64,000 nucleotides of DNA, taken from the NCBI GenBank assembly GCA_002634385.1, contig NSJL01000001.1:285785-349784 (forward strand), given 5' to 3'. The position numbers were made by a program, and so were the translations under genes. This DNA is from Nitrospira sp. (GTDB taxonomy: Bacteria > Nitrospirota > Thermodesulfovibrionia > Thermodesulfovibrionales > Dissulfurispiraceae). The notes under the pieces were generated by a model. It did no database searches, was not told the DNA's origin, and worked only from the letters and a program-made list of their open reading frames with translations. Positions 52,360 to 60,734 of the stretch are shown in pieces (position 1 is the first letter of the stretch; each line of letters starts with the position of its first letter).

Positions 52360-52656
52360 TTACGTTGTTCCTGTGAGGATTACAATGCAATTATCTTCCT
52401 CTCTTATATCAATGAGAACGTGCAGTCTTTCACCGTCCAGGGTCTTTCCCTCTACTTTATAGGTCCATCTTCCCGTTTTAGAATGAATCTCCGGCTCGCT
52501 ATAAATTGCTCCACTTTCTATCACTTGAAGGACATCTCGCGTTTGAAAATTTCTCTCTACCATCCTTTGCTTTACATGGCCCGAAAGAATAAGCCCATTT
52601 TTAGATAACTTGCGAATGAGCTTTAATGCTTCAGCTTTCGAATATTTCTTTTGCAT
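52360..52656 (-). CDS. DUF4258 protein, putative toxin of the pair
   Basis: 98 residues of the DUF4258 family, often found upstream of YgiT/MqsA-type antitoxins. Seen: ILSGHVKQRMVERNFQTRDV near 23 (His and Arg pattern of the family), YSEPEIHSKTGRWTYKVEG and HVLIDIREEDNCIVILTG. The fold is thought to be RelE/MqsR-like, so an mRNA-cutting role is possible but unproven. It is the first gene of the pair. Confidence 0.75.
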   Translation of the reverse strand: MQKKYSKAEALKLIRKLSKNGLILSGHVKQRMVERNFQTRDVLQVIESGAIYSEPEIHSKTGRWTYKVEGKTLDGERLHVLIDIREEDNCIVILTGTT

Positions 52657-53164
52657 TGTCCTTTGATTAAAACTAACATAATGTTAAGTTTATTTCAACA
52701 GCCCCTCATCTGTAAGTCAAATAAGAAAATTTCGAAAGTGTCATTTACTTCTTAAAAGGGTAACATTGCGCATTAGTGCCCTTGGTTTCCATGTCTGGAA
52801 ACCCGCAAACCATACAGTACCAACGGTTTCCGCCGAAAGCTCCAGTTTCCAGGGTGTAGGTGGAGACCACAGGAAACCGGGAAACTCCCCCGAAGGGAGA
52901 AGATCACCCAGGCACCTCTCCGGGGAGTCATCATGACCTTCCCAGTTTCCCTGACTATATACATGGAGGGAAGCTGGATTCTTACCCTTCCACCTCGTGA
53001 GGTCTCTCTCCTCTTTTCGGGATATTTTTTCTCGCATCCTCTCCCCTTCCAGGGACACTTCAGGGACACATTGTAACTATCCAACAATATCATATGGTTA
53101 TGCCTCATTTTGGCGTAAATAAGCCATTCCATAAGTTGTTGATATTCAAATTAAAAATGGCATT
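52657..53164. other. non-coding stretch with GGTTTCC/GGAAACC motifs and hairpins
   Basis: Between 52784 and 52950 the core GTTTCC or its complement GGAAAC occurs seven times. GGTTTCCA-TGTC-TGGAAACC (52784-52803) is a perfect 8-bp hairpin. CAGGGACAC occurs at 53049 and 53061. Open frames on the - strand here look like chance. It may be a structured RNA or a decayed mobile element. Confidence 0.4.
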
Positions 53165-53186
53165 ATGCTATAATGTGAGTATACCG
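53165..53186 (+). promoter_or_regulatory. 22-bp promoter-like repeat, copy 2 (promoter of the hybrid kinase gene)
   Basis: ATGCTATAATGTGAGTATAC plus CG has TGCTATAAT (-10 at 53169-53174) with TTCAAA 18 bases upstream. It is placed about 110 bases before the large hybrid gene. It is nearly identical to the copy at 51510. Confidence 0.55.
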
Positions 53187-53285
53187 CCGGGTTTTCCCCG
53201 TGAGATCCGGTATAAGGGACCGAACAGCTTCCCCCGGTTCTCCGCCCCATGGGCGGAGGCGGGGAGGAAGGATGCAGGACAGCGC

Positions 53286-56200
53286 ATGAGTATACTTATC
53301 GTCGATGACTCCCCCGACCACAGGGTTTTGCTGCAGAGAATCCTGGTCAATGCAGGTTTCACGGACATTCTTTTTGCCGAATCGGCAGCGGACGCTTTCC
53401 GTATCCTGGGGATGGACGGTCCCGGTCCCGGGGCGAGTGGGGTCGATCTGATCCTTATGGATATCGTCATGCCCGGGGTCGACGGTATCCAGGCGTGCCG
53501 CCGCATCAAGGAGCACGAGCCCCTCAGGGATATCCCCATCGTCATCATCACCGGCCGGACCGAAACACAGGACCTTCAGGCGGCGTTTGATGCAGGGGCC
53601 ATCGATTTCATCACCAAACCGCTCAACAAAATCGAGCTGCTGGCCCGTGTCCGGTCGGTGTTGCGTCTGAAGCAGGAGACGGACCGGCGCAAAGAACGGG
53701 AGAAAGAGCTTCTCGAGCTCACCCGTCAGTTCGAAGAGGCAAACCTGACCCTGCAGCGCATCGCCTCCACCGACAGCCTGACCGGAATCAGCAACCGCAG
53801 GCATTTCGACAGGGTCTTCCCGGACGAATGGCGGAGGGCGGAACGTGAAAAGGAGCCGCTCTCCGTCATAATGATCGATATCGACTTTTTCAAGGCATTC
53901 AATGATACTTACGGACACCAGGCAGGGGACGAGTGCCTGAGGAAAGTCGCCGCAGCCCTCCGGTCCTCCCTCAGGAGGCCCGGAGATGTCGTGGCCCGGT
54001 ATGGCGGAGAGGAGTTCGTGGCGGTTCTGCCCGGTGTCGACCGGAGAGGGGCCCTCCGGGTTGCAGAAGGAATGCACGAGAAGGTAGCCGCACTGAAGAT
54101 CCCCCATGAGCAGTCTTCGGTGAGCGAGTGGGTGAGCATCAGCCTCGGGGTGGCCACTGCCGTACCGGAAAAGAACAGGGCACCGGAGGAGCTTCTGGAG
54201 AGAGCCGACAAGGCCGTCTACTCTGCGAAACAGAAGGGGAGGAACCGCATAGAGGTGCACGGGGAAGCAGACCTCGGCACTGCTGCGGTACAGGAAGAAA
54301 GGGTAAAGAGAGAGCTCCCCGCTCCCCCCGCCAGAGAACAGGCAACAGAATCCGGAGAACCCTGCCCTACCGAAAGCGACGTGAAAATCCGGGCCATCGT
54401 GGACACTGCGGTGGACGGCATTATCACCATTAACGACAGGGGCATTATCGAAAGCGTCAACAAGGCAGTGGAGCGGATCTTCGGGTATTCGGCGGGAGAG
54501 CTCATCGGACAAAAAGTCAACATCCTTATGCCCGAGCCCTACCGCAGTGAACATGACACCTATCTGAGCAACTACCTGCGGACGGGAATCAAGAAGATAA
54601 TCGGCATCGGTCGCGAAGTGAGGGGAAGGCGCAAGGACGGGACCGTCTTTCCCATTTACCTGGCGGTGAGCGAGATTCCCCTCGGATACAGGAGGATGTT
54701 CGCCGGAATCACCCGTGATATCAGCGATATCAAAAGGACCGAAGAGGAACTGCGCAGGGCGAAGGAGGCCGCCGAAGTAGCCAGCCGCGCGAAATCAGAC
54801 TTCCTCGCCACCATGAGCCACGAAATCCGCACTCCCCTGAATGCCATCATCGGGATGGCAGACCTCCTGTGGGATACCGCCCTTACCCCGGAACAGCGCC
54901 ATTACGTTCAGATTTTCCGTTCTTCGGGAGAGGCGCTCCTGGTGCTCATCAACGACATTCTCGACCTCTCGAAAATCGAGGCGGGGCGCCTCGCCCTCGA
55001 AACTACCGGATTCGACCTCAGGGAAATCATCGAGAACACCTGTGAAATCATGGCCATAAAAGCCCATAGAAAAGGGCTTGAGCTCACCTGTCATATCGAC
55101 CCTGCCGTGCCGGTCGGCCTTGTCGGCGACCCCGTCCGGGTCCGCCAGATCATCATGAACCTGGTGGGCAATGCCATCAAATTCACCGATACAGGAGAGG
55201 TGGACCTGGAGATCAGGCAGAGCGTCCCGGAGCCCCCCCCTGCCGACGAGGCGCATATCGGGCTGTTTTTCTCGGTACGGGATACGGGGATCGGTATCCC
55301 CGAAAGCAAGCTCGATACCATTTTCGAGAAATTCATCCAGGCGGACTCTTCCATAACGAGGCGCTACGGGGGCACGGGCCTCGGACTTACGGTCTCAAAG
55401 AGATTGATCGAGATGATGGGGGGAAATATAGGGGTACAAAGCATCCCGGGTACGGGGAGCACGTTCTACTTCACCATCCCCTTCGGAATACAGGAGAAGA
55501 ACGCAAAGAATATCCCTGTCCGGAAAGTCGATCTGAAAGGACAAAAGGTCCTCGTGGTCGATGACAACGCTACCAGCCGCAGGGTCATCCGGGAAACCCT
55601 TTCCCTCTGGAATGCCTCCGTTGCAGAGGCGGAAGACGGCAGGAGCGGCATCGAGGAAATTCGCCGCGCCCGGCAATCGGGCATTCCCTATCACCTGCTG
55701 CTGATCGACAGCCGCATGCCCGGCATGGACGGCTTCGGTATGGTGGAGCACCTCAAACGGGAAGAGGGAGGCCCGGAAGCAGTGGTCCTGATGATCCCTT
55801 CCGACAGGAGAAGCGAGGACGCGGAGAGGGCGACGGCACTGGGAGTCAGGGCGTATATCGTCAAGCCCCTGAAGCTTTCCGGGCTGTATGATGTCCTTAC
55901 CATCGTCCCGGGCGGGAGGGAGCCTGAAGAAAAAGAGCAGGCTGCTCCCCCTCCTGCCCGGACCACTGCGGAGGAGCCCTCCCTGCGGATACTCCTCGCC
56001 GAGGATAATGAGGATAACCGCCTCCTTATCCAGAGGTATCTCAGCGGGACGCCCTTTTTTCTCGACTACGCCGAAAATGGAAAAGTTGCGGTGGAGAAAT
56101 TCAGGACGGAGAGATACGAGGCCGTTCTGATGGATATCCAGATGCCGGTGATGGACGGGTACACGGCAGTCAGGGAGATACGTAAATGGGAGAGGGAACA

Positions 56201-56366
56201 GGGGAGGAGAGAAACCCCCGTGATCGCCCTCACCGCACACACCCAGAAGGAGGCGCAGCAGCAGAGCATCGAAGCGGGCTGCACCGCCTATCTGGAAAAG
56301 CCCCTGCGGAAAACGAAGCTCATAGAAACCCTCGAAAAATTCACGGGAACACTGGAAAGCAAGTAG
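53286..56366 (+). CDS. REC-GGDEF-PAS-histidine kinase-REC-REC hybrid protein
   Basis: 1026 residues, cytoplasmic. Order: receiver 1 (1-125, Asp in LILMDIVMPGVDGI), GGDEF domain (165-325, RYGGEEFVAVL near 238, so probably active as diguanylate cyclase), PAS (368-485), H-box MSHEIRTPLNAIIG near 509, ATPase domain (NLVGNAIKFTDTG near 625, GGTGLGLTVSKRL near 695), receiver 2 (about 755-870, LLIDSRMPGMDGF) and receiver 3 (about 902-1022, AVLMDIQMPVMDGY). It can thus link phosphorelay and c-di-GMP synthesis in one chain. The start at 53286 is where the receiver begins; the ribosome site GGAGGAAGG is a little far. Confidence 0.92.
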   Translation: MSILIVDDSPDHRVLLQRILVNAGFTDILFAESAADAFRILGMDGPGPGASGVDLILMDIVMPGVDGIQACRRIKEHEPLRDIPIVIITGRTETQDLQAAFDAGAIDFITKPLNKIELLARVRSVLRLKQETDRRKEREKELLELTRQFEEANLTLQRIASTDSLTGISNRRHFDRVFPDEWRRAEREKEPLSVIMIDIDFFKAFNDTYGHQAGDECLRKVAAALRSSLRRPGDVVARYGGEEFVAVLPGVDRRGALRVAEGMHEKVAALKIPHEQSSVSEWVSISLGVATAVPEKNRAPEELLERADKAVYSAKQKGRNRIEVHGEADLGTAAVQEERVKRELPAPPAREQATESGEPCPTESDVKIRAIVDTAVDGIITINDRGIIESVNKAVERIFGYSAGELIGQKVNILMPEPYRSEHDTYLSNYLRTGIKKIIGIGREVRGRRKDGTVFPIYLAVSEIPLGYRRMFAGITRDISDIKRTEEELRRAKEAAEVASRAKSDFLATMSHEIRTPLNAIIGMADLLWDTALTPEQRHYVQIFRSSGEALLVLINDILDLSKIEAGRLALETTGFDLREIIENTCEIMAIKAHRKGLELTCHIDPAVPVGLVGDPVRVRQIIMNLVGNAIKFTDTGEVDLEIRQSVPEPPPADEAHIGLFFSVRDTGIGIPESKLDTIFEKFIQADSSITRRYGGTGLGLTVSKRLIEMMGGNIGVQSIPGTGSTFYFTIPFGIQEKNAKNIPVRKVDLKGQKVLVVDDNATSRRVIRETLSLWNASVAEAEDGRSGIEEIRRARQSGIPYHLLLIDSRMPGMDGFGMVEHLKREEGGPEAVVLMIPSDRRSEDAERATALGVRAYIVKPLKLSGLYDVLTIVPGGREPEEKEQAAPPPARTTAEEPSLRILLAEDNEDNRLLIQRYLSGTPFFLDYAENGKVAVEKFRTERYEAVLMDIQMPVMDGYTAVREIRKWEREQGRRETPVIALTAHTQKEAQQQSIEAGCTAYLEKPLRKTKLIETLEKFTGTLESK

Positions 56367-56514
56367 GGTGCGTTTGCAGACACACCCTCGCCCTGCCTCT
56401 GTTTTTCACGGAACAAAAATCCCCCCCGTCCGTTTATACTCCAACAAATAACAAGTTAGAAGGGCTGAGCAACCCCTCCCACCCTTCCCGTATCAAAGGG
56501 GAGGAGTCTGTATT

Positions 56515-56537
56515 CCCCCTCTTAGTGTAAGAGGGGG
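56515..56537. repeat. palindrome in the gap before the ABC genes
   Basis: CCCCCTCTTA-GTG-TAAGAGGGGG is a perfect 10-bp stem with a 3-base loop, in a 230-base gap rich in C and G runs (ACCCCTCCCACCC, GGGGTGGAGGGGG). It has no U-run. It resembles dispersed palindromic repeats and could act as an mRNA stabiliser or a processing site. Confidence 0.5.
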
Positions 56538-56596
56538 TGGAGGGGGAGTTATTCAGTGTAGATTTATCGCAATAAACTCACTACAGGAGGCTCTGC

Positions 56597-57277
56597 ATGA
56601 TTCGGTTGAAAGGGATGCACAAGTCGTACCGGAAAAACGGCAGTATCGAGGTAAACGTGCTCCAGGGTATCGACCTCGAGATTGCGAAAGGAGAATTCGT
56701 GGCCATCATGGCACCGTCGGGAATGGGGAAATCGACCCTCATGAACATTATCGGCTGCCTCGACCGGCCCACCGGCGGGGAGTACCTCCTCGACGGAGCA
56801 GAGGTCAACTCGATGGACGACGACACTCTCTCCCGTATCAGGAACAAGAAAATCGGCTTTGTCTTCCAATCGTTCAACCTTCTGCCCAAAACCACCGCCC
56901 TCGAAAATGTGGAACTGCCGCTCATCTACTCTCCGGACGCCGGAAATACGAAAGAAAGGGCCGCCGCCGCCCTCCGGTCGGTCGGCCTCGGAGACAGGGT
57001 GCACCATGTCCCTTCGGAGCTCTCCGGCGGACAGCAGCAGAGGGTCGCCATCGCGCGGGCCCTGGTGAACGACCCGGCCATCATCCTCGCGGATGAGCCC
57101 ACGGGAAACCTGGACAGCGCCTCCAGCGAGGAGGTCATGAGCATCTTCAAACACCTCAACCGGGAAGGCAGGACCATTATCCTCGTCACCCACGAGCCGG
57201 ACATTGCGGAACAGGCGAAGAGGATCATCAGGATGAAGGACGGCAGGATCGTCAGTGACGAAAGGAGGGCCGCGTAA
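56597..57277 (+). CDS. MacB-type ABC transporter ATPase
   Basis: 226 residues of the LolD/MacB/FtsE group. Walker [21 protein letters not shown] near 36, Q-loop [20 protein letters not shown] near 88, signature [18 protein letters not shown] near 142, Walker [14 protein letters not shown] near 162 and H-loop LVTHEPD near 198. It powers the two permeases that follow. The stop TAATG overlaps the first permease start by one base. RBS ACAGGAGG. Confidence 0.93.
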   Translation: MIRLKGMHKSYRKNGSIEVNVLQGIDLEIAKGEFVAIMAPSGMGKSTLMNIIGCLDRPTGGEYLLDGAEVNSMDDDTLSRIRNKKIGFVFQSFNLLPKTTALENVELPLIYSPDAGNTKERAAAALRSVGLGDRVHHVPSELSGGQQQRVAIARALVNDPAIILADEPTGNLDSASSEEVMSIFKHLNREGRTIILVTHEPDIAEQAKRIIRMKDGRIVSDERRAA

Positions 57278-58530
57278 TGTCCCTGTCAAAGGTAATAAGC
57301 CTCTCCCTCAGGGGGCTTTCGAAATACAAGATGAGGACTTTTCTCATGATGCTCGGCATCATCATCGGTATCGCCACCCTCACCGCCATCGTCTTCATCA
57401 GCAAGGGCGCGCAGGTGAAAATCATGAAGGGCATAAAGAGCTTCGGCACCAACGCAATCATGGTTTCTGCAGGAGGCGGCAAGATGTTCGGCTCCCCCGA
57501 TGATGAGACGACAACCCTCACCCTCGAGGATGCCGCCGCCATCAGGGAATCCGTCAGGGACATCCAATACATCGCCCCCTTCACCGTCAGTGTTTCACAG
57601 GACATTATCTATGGAAACAGGAATGCCGGTTCCTCCGTTCTGGGAGTCACCCCGGAATGGATGGACGCATGGCAGTGGTATGTGGACAGGGGAGAGTTCA
57701 TCAGCGAAGAAGACAACAACTCCCTTTCCAGGAATTGCGTCATCGGCCGGACCGTGGCGAGGGAGCTCTTCGGAGATCAGAACCCCCTCGGCGAGACCAT
57801 CCGGATCAACAATACCGGATTCAAGGTCATCGGCGTCCTCCGTCACCGCGGCACGAGCCCTATGGGTATGGATATGGACAGGAGGGTCCTCGTACCCATG
57901 ACCACCGCCATGAAGAGGCTCTTCAATATAACCCATGTCGGAATGATCCGGATGCATGTAGAGGATGAAACGAAGCTCCGGGAAGTGACCATGAACGTAT
58001 CGGCGCTCCTCAGGGAGCGCCACCACATCACCCCGCCCCAGGAGGATGATTTCAGGGTAACCAATACTATGAAGATGTCCATGATAGCGAAGGGAGTCTC
58101 GGGTACCCTGCGTACCTTTCTCCTGCTGCTTTCGGTCATTTCCCTGGGGGTGGGCGGTATCGTTATCGCCAACATCATGTTCATTTCCGTAAACGAGAGA
58201 AAGAGGGAGATCGGTATCCGCCGGGCCTTTGGAGCCAGGGCCCGGGACATAATGCGCCAATTCCTCGGCGAAGCCTTGGTAGTAACCGGCAGCGGCGGCT
58301 TTGCGGGGACCCTTTTGGGGATAGCGATCTCGAAGGGCATCTCCCTGATCCCGATAGCGTCCTCCATGGGCCCTATGGGGAAAAAGAAGATGATGACCCT
58401 TCCGGTGGTCATCTCATGGGAACCCTTTGTCCTGGCATTTCTCTTTTCTGCGCTCATCGGCGTGCTCGCAGGCATGCAGCCGGCAAAGAAGGCGGCGTCC
58501 ATGGACCCGGTCGAGGCGATCAGGGGATAG
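57277..58530 (+). CDS. MacB-type ABC permease 1
   Basis: 417 residues: a first membrane helix near 20-40 ([20 protein letters not shown]), a periplasmic MacB-PCD domain (about 45-270), and three C-terminal helices with the FtsX motif [20 protein letters not shown] near 300 and the final [18 protein letters not shown]. These transporters move substrates from the periplasm by mechanotransmission through MacA and TolC. It pairs with the second permease, presumably as a heterodimer. Confidence 0.9.
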   Translation: MSLSKVISLSLRGLSKYKMRTFLMMLGIIIGIATLTAIVFISKGAQVKIMKGIKSFGTNAIMVSAGGGKMFGSPDDETTTLTLEDAAAIRESVRDIQYIAPFTVSVSQDIIYGNRNAGSSVLGVTPEWMDAWQWYVDRGEFISEEDNNSLSRNCVIGRTVARELFGDQNPLGETIRINNTGFKVIGVLRHRGTSPMGMDMDRRVLVPMTTAMKRLFNITHVGMIRMHVEDETKLREVTMNVSALLRERHHITPPQEDDFRVTNTMKMSMIAKGVSGTLRTFLLLLSVISLGVGGIVIANIMFISVNERKREIGIRRAFGARARDIMRQFLGEALVVTGSGGFAGTLLGIAISKGISLIPIASSMGPMGKKKMMTLPVVISWEPFVLAFLFSALIGVLAGMQPAKKAASMDPVEAIRG

Positions 58531-58567
58531 GGTGACAAGGTAGTTTGCAGATACACCCTGTGACATC

Positions 58568-59785
58568 ATGAAACTCGTCAAAGGCGCGCGTATCGCCCTC
58601 AAGACCCTGTTCAGCCATAAGGTGCGGACCGCTCTTGCCACCCTCGGGATCGTCATCGGGGTGTGCGCGGTGATCGTCATGGTGGCCATCGGTGAAGGGG
58701 CGCAGAAGCAGGTGCTCTCGAAGATACAGGCCATGGGCACCGACCTCGTGATCGTTACCGCAGGACAGGTGAAGATCATCGCGGGAAGGCCCCGGCAGAC
58801 AGGCAACGTGACCACCCTTACCCTGCGCGACGCAAAGGCGATCAGGGAGGAGACCCGGTTCATACGGGCGGTAGCCCCCGCCCAGAGCAGGAAAATGGCG
58901 GTAAAATACGATCTGCTCAGCACGTCCACCACTGTCACCGGCACCACGGAAGAGATCCTCCCCTTGCGCACCCTCTCTGTCGAAAAGGGGAGATTTTTCA
59001 GCGACGAAGAGAACAGGACGCTGCAGCGGGTGGCGGTCATCGGAAGGACCGTAGCAAAAAACCTCTTCGAGGACCGGAACCCCTTGGGGGAGACCATACG
59101 TATCGGGAAGGTCCCTTTCGAAGTCATCGGCATTCTCGGGGAAAAGGGTACGGACCTTGTGGGGACCGATCAGGACGATATCATTTATATCCCCCTGAAC
59201 ACGGCACTGAGGAGACTGTTCAATATCACCTACCTGAACAATATCTACGTCCGGGCAGAGGGAACGGAAATGATCGATGATGCGGCCTCCGGGATCTCCT
59301 CTCTCCTGCGGGAAAGGCACCGGCTACGGGGAAAGGCGGACGACTTCACCGTCCAGAGTCAGACGGAGATCCTGAGAACGGAGAGGGAGACATCCCGGAC
59401 CTTTACCGGTCTGCTGAGCGCCGTGGCCGCCATATCGCTGCTGGTGGGCGGGGTCGGAATCCTCGCCGTCATGCTCATCTCGGTCCGGGAACGAACCCGG
59501 GAAATCGGCGTGCGGAGGGCGGTGGGCGCGTTGAAGAGAGATCTCCTGCTCCAGTTTCTCATGGAATCCCTTGTCCTGAGCGTGAGCGGAGGTCTTGCGG
59601 GCATTATCCTGGGGGCGCTCATTTCCCTGGGAACAGCCTTCCTCACCAAATGGCCCATGAGCCTCTCCCCCGTCGCCATCGCCGTCGCCTTCCTCTTCTC
59701 CGCCTGCATCGGGGTCGCCTTCGGCGTCTATCCCGCGGTAAAAGCGGCCCGCCTCGATCCCATCGAAGCGCTGAGAGCGGAGTAA
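58568..59785 (+). CDS. MacB-type ABC permease 2
   Basis: 405 residues with the same layout as permease 1: helix near 20-40 (TLGIVIGVCAVIVMVAIGEG), a periplasmic domain, and an FtsX end with VMLISVRERTREIGVRRAVG near 303 and the closing YPAVKAARLDPIEALRAE. The 37-base gap after permease 1 has no separate promoter. Two permeases and one ATPase point to an asymmetric transporter that would use the TolC and HlyD proteins at 49-51.5 kb. Confidence 0.9.
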   Translation: MKLVKGARIALKTLFSHKVRTALATLGIVIGVCAVIVMVAIGEGAQKQVLSKIQAMGTDLVIVTAGQVKIIAGRPRQTGNVTTLTLRDAKAIREETRFIRAVAPAQSRKMAVKYDLLSTSTTVTGTTEEILPLRTLSVEKGRFFSDEENRTLQRVAVIGRTVAKNLFEDRNPLGETIRIGKVPFEVIGILGEKGTDLVGTDQDDIIYIPLNTALRRLFNITYLNNIYVRAEGTEMIDDAASGISSLLRERHRLRGKADDFTVQSQTEILRTERETSRTFTGLLSAVAAISLLVGGVGILAVMLISVRERTREIGVRRAVGALKRDLLLQFLMESLVLSVSGGLAGIILGALISLGTAFLTKWPMSLSPVAIAVAFLFSACIGVAFGVYPAVKAARLDPIEALRAE

Positions 59786-59973
59786 CCCCTCCCCATCTTG
59801 TAGTTGACACTCTTCGGCCTGACTGACACTGTACAAACAAATTCCGCCTTCTCTGTTGGTTACACCAAGTAAGGTGTGGGCGGGCGACTCTCTCCGGAAG
59901 TTTGTTACACTTGCGATTCTACAGAAATAGGAGAGAGGCAATAATGTGAATTATTGGTTGAAATATGTAGAAT

Positions 59974-60032
59974 GCTCAAGCTAAGGGGCGCGGCGGCTTT
60001 ATGCCGCGTCCCTCTTGAGCGCCTTGTTAGCC
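59974..60032 (-). other. attC site 1 (distal end, truncated)
   Basis: Read on the - strand: GGCTAAC core, GGCGCTCAAGAGGGACGCGG arm, then the partner arm CCGCGCCCCTTAGCTTGAGC. The second GTTRRRY core that should follow is replaced by ATTCTAC, so the distal end is lost. The stop codon of the cassette gene (60027-60029) lies in the first core. Confidence 0.65.
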
Positions 60033-60617
60033 ATTGTTTCTTGGTTCGCTCATGCGCGTATAGATTTTCTTGAGTATAGAGGCTGCATGAACTAGATCAA
60101 TACTGAATCCAAATATACCGGGTTTTGCCTCAAAAATTTTTGCACACTCTGCCGCATGAATTTCATGTTTCAAATTATAAGCTGCTGTAAAAAAATTCTC
60201 GTTTGCGTTAAGCACAACCTGCACTAAATCATCTAAAATGTGCTTAAAGGGTATTTGCCCGCCATACGTTCCAGTTACCCTCCGCCCAAAATTAATAATC
60301 AACCAAGGATGGCTACGAGGGTCAAAATTATCAAAATCCTGATCAATCATGAGTAGGGCCGGTGTATTTTGTACTTCTTTCAATTGATCCTCTGTCCATG
60401 GCTTATCCAAGACCTGTTGCCGAACCGTGTCGATATCTCCGGTGAAAGGCCGAACCAGTGCGGCACTGTCACGTAGGTTACGAGCAAAGCGTTCAAGATG
60501 TAAATCCAAGTCACGCGCAAAGTGGGTCTGGGCTTCAATATAATCTTCAAGCAGGAGAAAGAAAAGACAGCGATACGGCTTCATTATTGTACCGATATAA
60601 CTATAGGTAATATGCAT
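60027..60617 (-). CDS. integron cassette gene of unknown function
   Basis: 196 residues, complete, with AAGAAAGGAAGATT before the ATG. It opens MHITYSYIGTIMKPYRCLFF (a second possible start is the Met at residue 12) and contains IEAQTHFARDLDLHLERFAR, PFKHILDDLVQVVLNANENF and a His-rich helix AAYNLKHEIHAAECAKIFEA. It is soluble, mostly helical, and recognised by no family I know. Its stop codon lies in the attC core, and its start is 22 bases after the previous attC, the normal geometry of a one-gene cassette. Unlike its neighbour it shows no break. Confidence 0.75.
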   Translation of the reverse strand: MHITYSYIGTIMKPYRCLFFLLLEDYIEAQTHFARDLDLHLERFARNLRDSAALVRPFTGDIDTVRQQVLDKPWTEDQLKEVQNTPALLMIDQDFDNFDPRSHPWLIINFGRRVTGTYGGQIPFKHILDDLVQVVLNANENFFTAAYNLKHEIHAAECAKIFEAKPGIFGFSIDLVHAASILKKIYTRMSEPRNNG

Positions 60618-60638
60618 AATCTTCCTTTCTTATTCCAT

Positions 60639-60734
60639 GGCTAACGTTTGAGGTAACCGGCCGCCGGAGCGCGAAGCGCGGAGGGAACCCGCAAGCGCAG
60701 CTTGCGGGCGGTCCGGTTGACCGAGAGGTTAGGT
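60639..60734 (-). other. attC site 2 (complete)
   Basis: 96 bp. On the - strand: R'' ACCTAAC, L'' GGTCAACCGG, a GC-rich central part with two hairpins (CCCGCAAGC/GCTTGCGGG and CGCGCTTCGCG), L' CCGGTTACC, TCAAAC, R' GTTAGCC. This is the standard attC plan, close in type to the aadA-like sites; the last core differs from GTTRRRY by one base. It separates the apeA and unknown-gene cassettes. Confidence 0.78.

Noticed and set aside
52784..52950. CRISPR array
   Set aside because: The motifs are only 6-8 bases, in both orientations and irregularly spaced, with no cas genes in the window.
52741..53132. Small - strand genes in the GGTTTCC-rich region
   Set aside because: Two overlapping frames share the same DNA, have no ribosome site and contain the hairpin motifs; they look like chance.
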